NCBI GenBank assembly: GCA_001803315.1
Contig: MHBQ01000005.1
Location: forward strand, 55,204-114,644
Source: Lentisphaerae bacterium RIFOXYC12_FULL_60_16
GTDB taxonomy: Bacteria; Verrucomicrobiota; Kiritimatiellia; UBA8416; YA12-FULL-60-10
DNA length: 59,441 bases
Reading direction: 5' to 3'
In this document: piece after piece, positions 38,926 to 48,159 of the stretch
Numbering within the stretch: position 1 is the first letter of the stretch
How the letters are laid out: the number at the start of each line of letters is the position of its first letter
Program-made: the position numbers and the translations under genes
Notes under the pieces: model-generated
Seen by the model: only the letters and a program-made list of their open reading frames with translations
Told to the model about the DNA's origin: nothing
The model's database searches: none

Positions 38926-41601
38926 ATGCGTCGGAAGGCTGTCTGTGGCGGTTGCCTGGCACTGGTTGTCGCGTTGACGACATGCGGCGTGCTGGTGCGG
39001 CGGATGCGGGATCCGGATCGGATCCTTGCCCGGCTTGATGGAGCCACCGGCCTTGCGCCACTTACCCTTGCATATCCCTTTGACGGGGCTTTGTTCCCCG
39101 TTGGCCTGCCGGCTCCCCTCGTGCGATGGAAGGCACCGGTCGACCGCCAGTTGATCTGGCTGACTTATGCCCGGCTCCCGGATGGACGGGTGCCGGTGCG
39201 GGTCGTGTCCGGCCGGGAGACGGCGCGGTTTCCCCGGGACGGTTGGGAGACGGTGGAGCGCGAAGCCGGCACCCGTCCGGTCACCGTGGCCGTGGTGGGG
39301 ATCAGCCGCTGGACGGGTCGTCCGCTTACCGCCGGTCAGATCCAGATAGCATTCACGACCAACGTGGTGCCGGGTTGCCTGTTCTACCGGGAAGTCCCCC
39401 TTCCATTCGGCGAAGTCGTGAAGGATCCCTCGCGGATACGATGGCGCTATGGGTCACCCGGTTCGCGGGAAATCCCGCCGGTGGTGCTGGAGAAACTGCC
39501 GGTGTGCGGCAACTGTCATTCCTTCTCCTCCGATGGCGCGGTGCTGGGGCTGGATGTGGATTATGCGAATGACAAGGGCTCCTATGCGATCGTTCCCGTT
39601 GGAACCAACATGGTCCTTGACCGTGACCACATCATCACCTGGAGCGATTACCGGCGTGAGGACGGGCAGTTCACCTTCGGGTTGTTGTCCCAGGTTTCGC
39701 CGGACGGGCGTTACGCGATCAGCACGGTCAAGGATCGATCCGTATTCGTGGCCCGTGATGAGCTGGCGTTCTCCCAGTTGTTTTTTCCCATCAGGGGCAT
39801 CCTGGGGTTCCATGACCGTGAAACCAAACAGTTCGCGGCGCTGCCGGGCGCCGACGATCCGGCGTTTGTGCAGAGCAACCCGTCATGGAGTCCGGATGGG
39901 CAGACGATCCTGTTTGCTCATGCCCCGGCCTACCGGTTGCGCCAGATCGGGGACGAGGGGGCCGTGCTGCTGACCCCGGCGGAATGTGCGGAATTCCTGG
40001 AGGACGACAAGCCGTTCCGGTTCGACCTGTACCGGATTCCGTTCAACGGGGGACGAGGCGGCGTTGCGGAACCGGTACCCGGTGCTTCCCGCAACGGGAA
40101 GAGCAACTATTTCGGCCGGTATTCGCCCGATGGCCGGTGGATCGTGTTCTGCCAGGCCTCGAATTACATGCTCCTGCAGCCGGACAGCGAGCTGATGATC
40201 ATTCCCGCGGAAGGTGGAACTCCCCGGCGGTTGGAATGCAACCTGGGGCGCATGAATTCCTGGCACGCCTGGTCGCCCGACAGCCGGTGGCTGGTCTTTA
40301 CCTCGAAAGTATTTTCCGATTACACGCAATTGTTCCTGGCCTGGATTGATGAAACCGGACATAGCCGGCCCCCCGTCCTGTTGGAGCAACTGGTATCGCC
40401 GGATTACGCCGCCAACATCCCGGAATTCGTCAACTTGTCCACCGGGGCCATTGCCCGGATCCGGGAACAGTTCCTGAACGCCGTCTCGTGGACACGGGCA
40501 GCGGCGGAAAACCTGCGGGCGCAGGATTATATCCAGACCGAGGCTGACTGCCAACGGGCGCTCGCGATCGATCCGGCCTGCGTCGAGGCGTGGAGCCTGC
40601 TCGGAGAAGCCCGGTCTGCCCGGGGTGACCAGGCGGGCGCCGTGGCGGCCTACCAGTCCGGATTGGCGGTGTTGCCGGACGACGCCGGGGCGTTGGCCGG
40701 ACTGGCGGCGGTCCTGCTGAAGCAGGGACGGGAGACCGAGGCGGAACCGCTTTGTCGCCGGGCCATTGCGATCGATTCCGGCTGTGCTGCCGGGTGGAGC
40801 AACCTGGGCATGATCCTCATGCGGAAGGGGGATCTGCCGGCAGCGCGGCAGCATGTGGAACAAGCCGTCCAACGTCTGCCGGGGGTGGCGGCGTTGTGGG
40901 TCAACGTGGCCGAAGTGGCCCGGGCACAGGAGGATGGGGAAGGGGTGATCAGGAGCCTCCGGGAAGCGGTTCGTCAGGATCCGGTCAATGTCCAGATTCG
41001 CAACAATCTCGGGGCCGCCTTGTATGAATCGGGGGATCTGGAGGGGGCCCTTGAACACTTGCGGGAGGCCATCCGGCTGGACCCCGCCCATTTACAAGCT
41101 TTGGAAAACCTGGGACTGACGCTGCTGCAAAGCGGCTTATATGCGGAAGCCCGCCCGGTGCTGGAACGGGCACATGAGGCCAATCCGGCTGATACGGCGG
41201 TAGGTTGTGATCTGTGCCGGGCGCTCCGGAACCTGGGACAATACGGTCCGGCCATGACCCATTTGAATGAAATTCTCCAGGCGGATCCGGACCATATCGA
41301 AGCCCTGCTGGAGACCGCATGGATCTGCGCTTCGGCGGGCGATGTGAAATACCGGGATGGTATCCGTGGCGTCGAGCTGGCAACCCGGGCCTGCCGGCAG
41401 GTGAATTATGAGGAGCCGGCATGCCTGGATGTGCTGGCGGCCTGCCAGGCCGAGCGTGGAAATTTCCCCGAGGCAATTCGAACGGCCGGGGAAGCTGTCC
41501 GTCAGGCACGTGCCCGGGGGCTGGATGCGCTTGCCGGCGAAGTCGAACAACGGCTGATGGTATACCGGCAGAACCGTCCCTGGCATGGGCCGTTCCGATG
41601 A
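38926..41601 (+). CDS. TolB-like beta-propeller/TPR protein with a CxxCH haem-type motif
   Basis: 891 aa. ATG 38926 has GGGGGAG six bases upstream. The N-terminus is a membrane anchor or signal (MRRKAVCGGCLALVVALTTC). The motif LPVCGNCHSFSSDG (Cys197, Cys200, His201) is a c-type haem signature. WD40/TolB-type blades follow (NPSWSPDGQTILFA, FGRYSPDGRWIVFC, WHAWSPDSRWLVFTSK; ~310-460). Residues ~515-870 are tandem TPR units with the W-LG-Y-A-P pattern (YIQTEADCQRALAIDPAC, NLGAALYESGDLEGALEHLR). The family is common in PVC bacteria, but the function is unknown; a periplasmic, cytochrome-like or binding role is inferred. It overlaps an alternative start of the next gene. Confidence 0.78.
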   Translation: MRRKAVCGGCLALVVALTTCGVLVRRMRDPDRILARLDGATGLAPLTLAYPFDGALFPVGLPAPLVRWKAPVDRQLIWLTYARLPDGRVPVRVVSGRETARFPRDGWETVEREAGTRPVTVAVVGISRWTGRPLTAGQIQIAFTTNVVPGCLFYREVPLPFGEVVKDPSRIRWRYGSPGSREIPPVVLEKLPVCGNCHSFSSDGAVLGLDVDYANDKGSYAIVPVGTNMVLDRDHIITWSDYRREDGQFTFGLLSQVSPDGRYAISTVKDRSVFVARDELAFSQLFFPIRGILGFHDRETKQFAALPGADDPAFVQSNPSWSPDGQTILFAHAPAYRLRQIGDEGAVLLTPAECAEFLEDDKPFRFDLYRIPFNGGRGGVAEPVPGASRNGKSNYFGRYSPDGRWIVFCQASNYMLLQPDSELMIIPAEGGTPRRLECNLGRMNSWHAWSPDSRWLVFTSKVFSDYTQLFLAWIDETGHSRPPVLLEQLVSPDYAANIPEFVNLSTGAIARIREQFLNAVSWTRAAAENLRAQDYIQTEADCQRALAIDPACVEAWSLLGEARSARGDQAGAVAAYQSGLAVLPDDAGALAGLAAVLLKQGRETEAEPLCRRAIAIDSGCAAGWSNLGMILMRKGDLPAARQHVEQAVQRLPGVAALWVNVAEVARAQEDGEGVIRSLREAVRQDPVNVQIRNNLGAALYESGDLEGALEHLREAIRLDPAHLQALENLGLTLLQSGLYAEARPVLERAHEANPADTAVGCDLCRALRNLGQYGPAMTHLNEILQADPDHIEALLETAWICASAGDVKYRDGIRGVELATRACRQVNYEEPACLDVLAACQAERGNFPEAIRTAGEAVRQARARGLDALAGEVEQRLMVYRQNRPWHGPFR

Positions 41602-41657
41602 AATTCATACCACGAACGCGAAACATCACCCCGAACGAGAACGGGAAGGAACAGGCG

Positions 41658-43406
41658 ATGACGACGCAGAACGCTGCCATCAATCCGTTGGGTCGGCCCG
41701 GGGCACCCCGGTCTGAACCCGTGTATGACATCCGCCTGTTGCGTGACGTCAAGGTCACGATGCGGGACGGTGTAAAGCTGTCGGTCAACGTGTTCCTGCC
41801 CGAGGCGGAAGGACGGTATCCCGTCATATTCCAGCGTATGCCCTACGGGGCCAGCGGGCGTGATCCGGGGGAATTCTATGCCCGGCGCGGCTATGCGCTT
41901 GTCATCCAGGACTGCCGCGGGCGGCATGATTCGGAGGGGGAATTCTACCCGTTCCGTGATGACACGCCGGACGGGCTCGACAGCCTGGACTGGATCTGCG
42001 CCCAGTCGTGGAGCAACGGACGGATCGGCATGTTCGGACCCTCCTACCTTGGGGGTGTGCAATGGGCGGTGGCGGTGAAGCGGCATCCGGCGCTTCAGGC
42101 GATCGTGCCCAACGTCATTCCCTGCGACTTCTGGAAAAGCGGCTACTGGCGCAACGGGGCATTCAGCCTGGCGCTCAACGCGTTGTGGACCTGCCTGGAA
42201 ATCACCAGCCGGACCAGCGACCTGGGCCTGATTCCCTCCTACGACTTGAACCGCTTTTTCCGCCACCTGCCCCTGCGGACACTGGATACCCATGCCGGCC
42301 GGCCCTGCGAGTTCTGGCAGGATTTCCTGACGCATTCGCAATACGACGATTACTGGAAACGCATGAGTGTCGTACACGGGCATTTCGACGAGGTGGCTGT
42401 GCCGGCCTTTGTCATGTGCGGCTGGTACGACTATTATCCGGGCGAGTCGTTCGATGCCCTCCGGAGCATGCGCACCCAGGCCCAGGGTAAAGCCCGGGCC
42501 CAATCGCGTCTGATCATGGGTCCGTGGAGCCACCTGATCAGCCTTTCGCCCACGTTGGGCGAGGTGGATTTCGGCGTGCCGTCGCATCTCGACATCAATG
42601 CGCTGGCGCTCCGGTGGTTCGACTGTCTGCTCAAGGATATGGATACGGGCATCCTTGACGAGCCGCCCGTGACGATCTTCGTCATGGGGATCAACCAGTG
42701 GCGGCAGGAGCACGAATGGCCCCTGGCACGTACGACATTCACGGAGTATTTCCTGCACAGCGGAGGATCCGCGGGAAGCGATCCCGGGGATGGCCGGTTG
42801 GGTGTCGTATCGCCGGGGGATGAACCCCGGGATCATTTCATTTATGACCCGGAGAACCCCGTCCCCACGGTGGGAGGCAATCATTCCATCTGTTGGGGGG
42901 ATGCCTTCCACGTGATTCAGCCGGGCCCGTTCGACCAGCGTGCCGTGGAGTCGCGCCCCGATGTCCTGACCTATACCACCGTCCCGCTCGGGCAGGACAC
43001 GGAAGTGACGGGTCCCGTGGTGTTGCACCTCCACGCCGCCACCGACGGAACCGACACCGACTGGACGGCCAAGCTGGTGGATGTCCATCCCGATGGGCGG
43101 GCGATCAATCTTACGGAGGGGAACATCCGGGCGCGGTTCCGCCGTTCGATCCATGCGCCGCCGGAACTGCTTGAACCGGGGAAGGTTTATCCGTATGCGA
43201 TCGAGCTGCAACCGACCAGCAATGTGTTCCTGAAGGGGCACCGGATCCGCCTGGAGGTGAGCAGCAGCAATTTTCCCCTGTGGGATCGAAACCCGAACAC
43301 CGGTCATCCCCAGGGGCAGGATGCGGAACTGCGCGTGGCACGGCAGACGGTATTCCACGATCGGGCCTACCCGTCGCGGCTCGTTTTGCCGGTGATTCCC
43401 GTGTAA
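41658..43406 (+). CDS. CocE/NonD-family alpha/beta hydrolase
   Basis: 582 aa from ATG 41658, with GGAAGGA seven bases upstream. An alternative ATG 41598 would overlap the previous gene by ATGA. The X-Pro dipeptidyl-peptidase S15 fold is shown by VTMRDGVKLSVNVFLPEA, RGYALVIQDCRGRHDSEG and the nucleophile elbow MFGPSYLGGVQ (Ser in GxSYxG). A C-terminal jelly-roll domain includes GPVVLHLHAATDGTDTDWTA. The family includes esterases, amidases and glutaryl-7-ACA-type acylases, so the substrate is open. No signal peptide is seen. It converges with the large gene at 43679 across the MITE-like element. Confidence 0.85.
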   Translation: MTTQNAAINPLGRPGAPRSEPVYDIRLLRDVKVTMRDGVKLSVNVFLPEAEGRYPVIFQRMPYGASGRDPGEFYARRGYALVIQDCRGRHDSEGEFYPFRDDTPDGLDSLDWICAQSWSNGRIGMFGPSYLGGVQWAVAVKRHPALQAIVPNVIPCDFWKSGYWRNGAFSLALNALWTCLEITSRTSDLGLIPSYDLNRFFRHLPLRTLDTHAGRPCEFWQDFLTHSQYDDYWKRMSVVHGHFDEVAVPAFVMCGWYDYYPGESFDALRSMRTQAQGKARAQSRLIMGPWSHLISLSPTLGEVDFGVPSHLDINALALRWFDCLLKDMDTGILDEPPVTIFVMGINQWRQEHEWPLARTTFTEYFLHSGGSAGSDPGDGRLGVVSPGDEPRDHFIYDPENPVPTVGGNHSICWGDAFHVIQPGPFDQRAVESRPDVLTYTTVPLGQDTEVTGPVVLHLHAATDGTDTDWTAKLVDVHPDGRAINLTEGNIRARFRRSIHAPPELLEPGKVYPYAIELQPTSNVFLKGHRIRLEVSSSNFPLWDRNPNTGHPQGQDAELRVARQTVFHDRAYPSRLVLPVIPV

Positions 43407-43432
43407 TCAATCAATTACCCGGCGGTGTGTTT

Positions 43433-43716
43433 TAGCAGCCTGTGGAAAAACTGCCTTGAGCCGCGATTGTGGGCATTTTCACGTTCGGGCAAGGCGACTG
43501 CGCCGGGGGAATACCCAACGGGTCTTTCCCCGGTGCAGACAACGCCGCCCGACGCGAAAAGAGCCACAACCCTCATGGGCGCAAGGTCTTTGGCCGATCC
43601 GCGGCGTTGCGTGCGAGGGGCCAAGACCGCTGCGGGTATTGACCCCTCGCACTCGCCTAGCGGAGTCGACCAAACTCCTTACGTCGCGGCCAAGCCAGTT
43701 TTCCCACAGGCTGCTA
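43433..43716. mobile_element. MITE-like element with ~33-bp terminal inverted repeats and TA ends
   Basis: The left end TAGCAGCCTGTGGAAAA (from 43433) matches the reverse complement of the right end (43700-43716) with one mismatch. The match continues imperfectly for about 33 bp through CTG-CTTG-GCCGCGA. Each end terminates in TA, as expected for an IS630/Tc1-mariner target duplication. The ~284-bp interior has no transposase gene but contains a second hairpin, GCGAGGGG...CCCCTCGC (about 43611-43650). It lies in the convergent gap, and its right end supplies the last ~12 codons of the gene at 43679-46609. Confidence 0.7.
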
Positions 43717-46609
43717 GGGCCACCAGCCAGAATGGCTGGTTGTGAACGGTGACATGGCGGGTTTCGAGTATGCGCCAGGGTTGTCCGGCCGCAAGCGCCA
43801 GGGTTTTGGCGCCGGCGGCACAGGGGACCAGTGCCGGCCGCGGAATCGGCATGCCCGCCGCAAGACCGTCCTCGGTACACCGGATTTCCTGCCGTCCATT
43901 TACCGTGGTTACCGTCTCCGCCCGGACCAATTCATCGACCAGCGCCTCGGTCGGGTTCCAATAATGGGAACTGTGATCGTAGAAGGCGTCCCGGGTGGGG
44001 ACCCCCCACATTTCCAACGGTTCATCGGGTGCAAATCGCTCGAACGAATGCCGGTGTTCCCAGTAGGTGAGATACTTGAGCGGCGCCCCGTCATGGCTGT
44101 CGTAGGCATTGGCCCAGCCGCCGTGTTGCGGATCCAGGGTGATAAAGGTACGCTGGAGCATCCGGTGAATCTTGTAATGCATCAACCGGAAATCATCGGC
44201 ATTCACCCAGTCCCGGCGTGCCGAGGCATACAGCGCGGGCAGCAATTCACAGTCCAGCCAGCAGGCGGGTTCGATGTCCGTGTCCCGCATGGAGTACCGC
44301 GTGAGATGGGTGTGTTCCTCCACGCCGAACCGCATGTCGAAATCATAAATGAAATCCCGCAGCGCCCAGCGGGTGAGGTGCGGACTGACCCCGACCTCGG
44401 CGGCCACGGCGATCCGGGGCACGGGATCAAGATGGGACCCGCAGTTGTGCCAGTGATTATAGCCCGGGCTGAACAGGTCGCCGGGCGTATCCCCGGCCTT
44501 GATGACTTCCGCGTAGGTGCTGTGCCGGACCATGATCCAGCCTTCGATCCAGAACCGGTCGAGGGTTTTTTCCACGCATTGCCGCAGGAAGGCGGCATCG
44601 ATCCGCGGGTCGCCGGCGCCGGCTTCAATGGCTTCCGCCAGCAGGTGGACGCCCCGGGTGGTATCGCTGACTCCGCCGCCCTTGATGATTTCCCAGGAGT
44701 CCGGGCGGATGTGCTGGAAGTAGTCGTTCATCACGCCCATGGCGTTTTCCAGGAAGACCCGATCGCCCAGCAGCTGGTAGAGCCGGAAATTCAACGTGGC
44801 GTACTGGTTCGTATTGACCGGCCAGTAGTAGAGCGCGGTTCCGTCCGCGGCCCATCCTCCGGAATGCCAGAGGTACTGGTCCCAGCCCCACGTGCCCTGA
44901 CCGCCCCGGTGCTCGTCCAGCCAGCGGACTCCGTGGTCAATGGCCTGGCGGAGCAGGGGATCGCCGGTGATCCGGAGTGTCCGGGCCAGGGCGAGCAGCA
45001 GGTAGATCTGCTCGTTCTGGTAGATTCCGCCGCCGTTGGCGCCGACACCGGTGCCCCGCGTATGGAAGCGGCCGTCGAGAATCCACCGGGCCGTGAACCG
45101 GGCCGCCTTGAGCGCGGTTTCGCGGAACGGGACCCAACCGGTTTTCTCGTACAGGCGAATCATTTCGCTGATGGCGTTGACGCACGTATCGGTATCGTTC
45201 CGCGGGGTCCCGTCGGTGCGCAGGGCATTCCGGTAATGGCCGTCGCGCATCAGGTGGTCGAAATTCAGGTTGGCCCAGCGGCAGAGGCATTCAAAGGTGT
45301 CGAGGAATGCCAGGCGGCGTTGGACCGGGACACTGACCAGGACCGGGAACGTGTCCAGCGTGTCGAAGACTTCACGGACCCGGTCGACGGAATCGGCCAG
45401 AACCAGCATGTGGCGGTCGCAGGAGTGGTAATGCCCGTCCACCTCGGAGCCCCAGGGTTCGAGGGCCAGGAAGCGGTGTCGCCCTTCGCGGCCGGCCTTG
45501 AACGGTTGGTCCGGATAATGTGAACGCCCGTGCGCGGTGATCCCGACCGCGGCCGCGCCGTCGGTGAGGGCCATCCAGTTCCAGCCCTTCTGGTTGAGCG
45601 CGTCGACATAGACGAAGGACAGGGGATGATCGGAATTGACCGGCTGATGCTTGAACAGATGGTCCTGCACCGTACTGGTACCGGCGCGCATGGCCACCAT
45701 GAAAGCCGCGTAGTGAATGCCGGCAACCGGGCTGGCGATCTGGCCGGCGTAACAGCGGGCATGCTGTTCGGGGGGCTGTTCCGGGCGGCTTCGGACGGCG
45801 CGGTAGTCGCTGAATTCCAGCACAAGGGCGCCGGCATGGCGGAACATCCGCAACGTGGTCTCGACCCGGCCGGCCTTGACGTTGGCCCGAACGCGTACGA
45901 CCAGGACCAGTCCATGATCCATGACGGGCTCGAAATCCACCGTTCCACCGGAGCCGGATTTCATTTCGGTAACGGTCTCCGTCGGCAACCAGCGCCAGGT
46001 CAGGCCCTGGGGCACGAGATTGGTCCCGGTTGGGGCCGCGTAATCAACCTGGTATTCCCGGTCGGCATCAAAATGGAGCAATTTAGTCCGGCCTGCCTTG
46101 ACCGCATACCCGCGGGCGGTACGGACCAGTCGCAAGGTGTCAGGTGACGGAATCCGGGGAGCATCGGCGGTCAATGAATATTCAACCTGCACGCCTTCCA
46201 GGCAGGCGCGGTCCCGGGAATCCCACAAGCGGAGATCAATCCGGCCGGCCGGGCGCCATCGACTGCCGGCGGAGGGGACGGGTGCCTGCCCGTCGGCAGG
46301 ACTGTGGAAACCAATCTGCGAGTCGGCGGTGAGCGATGGCTGGCCGGTCCATCGCCCGTATCCATCCGTGGCATCGATGTGCGATGCGATGGGGACCGGT
46401 CCCCCGGGGCCGGGAACCAGAACGCGAAAGGAACGAATACGGGACAGGTCCACTTCCGGAGGCAGGGCCGGTTCCAGGTCGATGAGTTTCAACCGGACGA
46501 AGTTGCCGTGCCGGGTCCACGATCCTTCCTGTTTCGGAATCTCCCGGTGAATGATGCGGTATCCGGTCGGTTTGACGGGTGGGATCGTGGTGTCCGGGTT
46601 GTCATTCAT
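43679..46609 (-). CDS. Large uncharacterised protein with an alpha/alpha-barrel-like central region
   Basis: 976 aa from ATG 46609, with AGAGGA six bases upstream. There is no signal peptide. Residues ~1-430 are beta-rich (GSWTRHGNFVRLKLIDLEPA). Residues ~450-830 have helical pairs with glycoside-hydrolase-like barrel patterns (CVNAISEMIRLYEKTGWVPF, GVGANGGGIYQNEQIYLLLA, WDQYLWHSGGWAADGTALYY, FSPGYNHWHNCGS). The C-terminus is beta-rich again. This resembles (alpha/alpha)6 polysaccharide-active proteins, but no family is recognised. The natural 3' end is uncertain: after HNQPFWLVAL the frame runs into the MITE-like element and stops at 43679. A role in glycan breakdown is inference. Confidence 0.7.
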   Translation of the reverse strand: MNDNPDTTIPPVKPTGYRIIHREIPKQEGSWTRHGNFVRLKLIDLEPALPPEVDLSRIRSFRVLVPGPGGPVPIASHIDATDGYGRWTGQPSLTADSQIGFHSPADGQAPVPSAGSRWRPAGRIDLRLWDSRDRACLEGVQVEYSLTADAPRIPSPDTLRLVRTARGYAVKAGRTKLLHFDADREYQVDYAAPTGTNLVPQGLTWRWLPTETVTEMKSGSGGTVDFEPVMDHGLVLVVRVRANVKAGRVETTLRMFRHAGALVLEFSDYRAVRSRPEQPPEQHARCYAGQIASPVAGIHYAAFMVAMRAGTSTVQDHLFKHQPVNSDHPLSFVYVDALNQKGWNWMALTDGAAAVGITAHGRSHYPDQPFKAGREGRHRFLALEPWGSEVDGHYHSCDRHMLVLADSVDRVREVFDTLDTFPVLVSVPVQRRLAFLDTFECLCRWANLNFDHLMRDGHYRNALRTDGTPRNDTDTCVNAISEMIRLYEKTGWVPFRETALKAARFTARWILDGRFHTRGTGVGANGGGIYQNEQIYLLLALARTLRITGDPLLRQAIDHGVRWLDEHRGGQGTWGWDQYLWHSGGWAADGTALYYWPVNTNQYATLNFRLYQLLGDRVFLENAMGVMNDYFQHIRPDSWEIIKGGGVSDTTRGVHLLAEAIEAGAGDPRIDAAFLRQCVEKTLDRFWIEGWIMVRHSTYAEVIKAGDTPGDLFSPGYNHWHNCGSHLDPVPRIAVAAEVGVSPHLTRWALRDFIYDFDMRFGVEEHTHLTRYSMRDTDIEPACWLDCELLPALYASARRDWVNADDFRLMHYKIHRMLQRTFITLDPQHGGWANAYDSHDGAPLKYLTYWEHRHSFERFAPDEPLEMWGVPTRDAFYDHSSHYWNPTEALVDELVRAETVTTVNGRQEIRCTEDGLAAGMPIPRPALVPCAAGAKTLALAAGQPWRILETRHVTVHNQPFWLVALAACGKTGLAAT

Positions 46610-46738
46610 GTAAAATCCTCTTTCCTGTCCGCTATATGCCCTGTATCTATTCGGTCGGGTGCGGATAGACAATGAAAAACGGATGATGGTGTACCGGGGG
46701 CCGATGGAACCTGCAAGGCGAGTGAGCGTGAGAACCCT

Positions 46739-47557
46739 ATGAAATTATCCTTTGCCACCCTGGGATGTCCCGGCTGGGATCTGGAGCGGATCGTCGGTCA
46801 GGCCCGCGCGATGGGTTTTGATGGTGTGGAATTACGTGGGATCAAAGGCGAACACCTCGGTCCGGATGAATCCCCGGAGTTCCTGGAACAGTTGCGGAGC
46901 CGTTTTCGATCGAACGGGATCGCCGTGGCGGCCATCATGGGCTACAGTTCCTTCACGATGTCGGATCCGGTGGTGCGCAAGGAACAGTTAAACATTGCCC
47001 GGAAATTCCTTCTGACAGCCCGCCGGCTGGAATGTCCGATCCTGCGGTTGTTCGGGGGCCGTCAGGAAGCCGATGGCCATGGGCCGGCCCTGAAACGGCT
47101 GGTGGCGGGATTGAAGGAATTGGTGCCCGATGCGGAGCAGGCCGGGGTACGCCTGGCCCTGGAAACCCACGATGATTGGGTGGTGGGTGCGAATGCGCGT
47201 GCCGTGATGGAGGGGGTCGGGTCCCCCCGGGTGGGAATCTGCTGGGACCTGGCGAATTCCTGGTATGCGGAACCGATGGAGAAAACCTTTACGGCCATTC
47301 AGGACCATGTGATCCATGTCCATTTCAAGGATTCCCATCGCCTGGCGGATGGCAGTATCCATTCATGCCTGCCGGGCAAAGGGGATGTGGATCTGTATCG
47401 CGGCATGGATTTGCTCAAGGGAATCGGTTACCAGGGGTATCTTTCGTTCGAATGGGAGAAGCGGTGGGAACCGGACCTGGAAGATCCGGAAATTGCATTT
47501 CCCCACTACCGGCGGTTTACCAGGGACCTGATGAAGCGGTGTGGAGTATCGGGATGA
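46739..47557 (+). CDS. Sugar phosphate isomerase/epimerase family protein (TIM barrel)
   Basis: 272 aa. The N-terminus KLSFATLGCPGWDLERIVGQ is typical of xylose-isomerase-like TIM barrels. Predicted metal ligands are in LALETHDDWVVG (Glu), GICWDLANSW (Asp), VIHVHFKDSH (His) and LSFEWEKRWEP (Glu). The family isomerises or epimerises sugars and inositols. It starts a three-gene run with the SGNH hydrolase (22 bp on) and the aldo/keto reductase, which suggests a small catabolic operon. The ribosome site is weak. Confidence 0.85.
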   Translation: MKLSFATLGCPGWDLERIVGQARAMGFDGVELRGIKGEHLGPDESPEFLEQLRSRFRSNGIAVAAIMGYSSFTMSDPVVRKEQLNIARKFLLTARRLECPILRLFGGRQEADGHGPALKRLVAGLKELVPDAEQAGVRLALETHDDWVVGANARAVMEGVGSPRVGICWDLANSWYAEPMEKTFTAIQDHVIHVHFKDSHRLADGSIHSCLPGKGDVDLYRGMDLLKGIGYQGYLSFEWEKRWEPDLEDPEIAFPHYRRFTRDLMKRCGVSG

Positions 47558-47579
47558 ACCAGCGAAGGGAGCAGACAAC

Positions 47580-48131
47580 ATGCAGAAGGTGATGTTGATT
47601 GGCGATTCAATACGGCTCAGTTATCAGGAACGGGTCCGGCAACTGTTGGAGGGGCGGGCGGAAGTCACCGGCCCGGCCGACAACTGCCGGTTTTCGGCCT
47701 ACACCCTCTTCAACCTTGCCGCCTGGCTGGGCGATGCCACCTACGATGTCATCCAGTGGAACAACGGGCAATGGGACACCTGTTTTATGCCGGACGGCCG
47801 GATCCATACCCCGCTGGGCGTTTACCTCGGCCTTCAGAAACGGATCGTGAAGATCCTTCGACGCAAGGCCGGTCGCCTGGTGTTCGCCACCACGACACCC
47901 GTGCACCATGACCAGTATGAGAAAGCCGTGACCAACGGCCGGAAAAACAAGGATATCCAGGTCTATAATCGTGCGGCTGCGGAAACCCTGTCGGAATGTG
48001 GCGTGGTGATCAACGACCTGTATGCCGCCACGGCTCCGGACATCCTGAAGCACATTTCGGATGACCGGGTCCATCTCACGCCGGTAGGCGTGGAAGTCTG
48101 CGCCCGCCTTGTCAGCCAGGCCGTGGGGTGA
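47580..48131 (+). CDS. SGNH/GDSL-family hydrolase
   Basis: 183 aa from ATG 47580, with GGGAG eight bases upstream. Block I is VMLIGDSIRLSYQERV with Ser10 as nucleophile. Block V is DDRVHLTPVGVEV, holding the Asp/His of the triad (~162/165). The Asn block is probably IQWNNGQWD. Such enzymes remove acetyl or other acyl esters from sugars; no signal peptide is present. The operon context between a sugar isomerase and an aldo/keto reductase suggests an intracellular carbohydrate esterase. Confidence 0.83.
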   Translation: MQKVMLIGDSIRLSYQERVRQLLEGRAEVTGPADNCRFSAYTLFNLAAWLGDATYDVIQWNNGQWDTCFMPDGRIHTPLGVYLGLQKRIVKILRRKAGRLVFATTTPVHHDQYEKAVTNGRKNKDIQVYNRAAAETLSECGVVINDLYAATAPDILKHISDDRVHLTPVGVEVCARLVSQAVG

Positions 48132-48159
48132 ACGGAAATACGGAATAAGGAGCAGAACC

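Noticed and set aside
41502-43358. 618-codon minus-strand frame opposite the CocE-type hydrolase
   Set aside because: The plus-strand frame has clear family motifs and a ribosome site; the antisense product has none.
43742-45523. 593-codon plus-strand frame opposite the large 43679-46609 gene
   Set aside because: No domain pattern, and the minus-strand frame is longer, starts with a good ribosome site and has folded-protein character.
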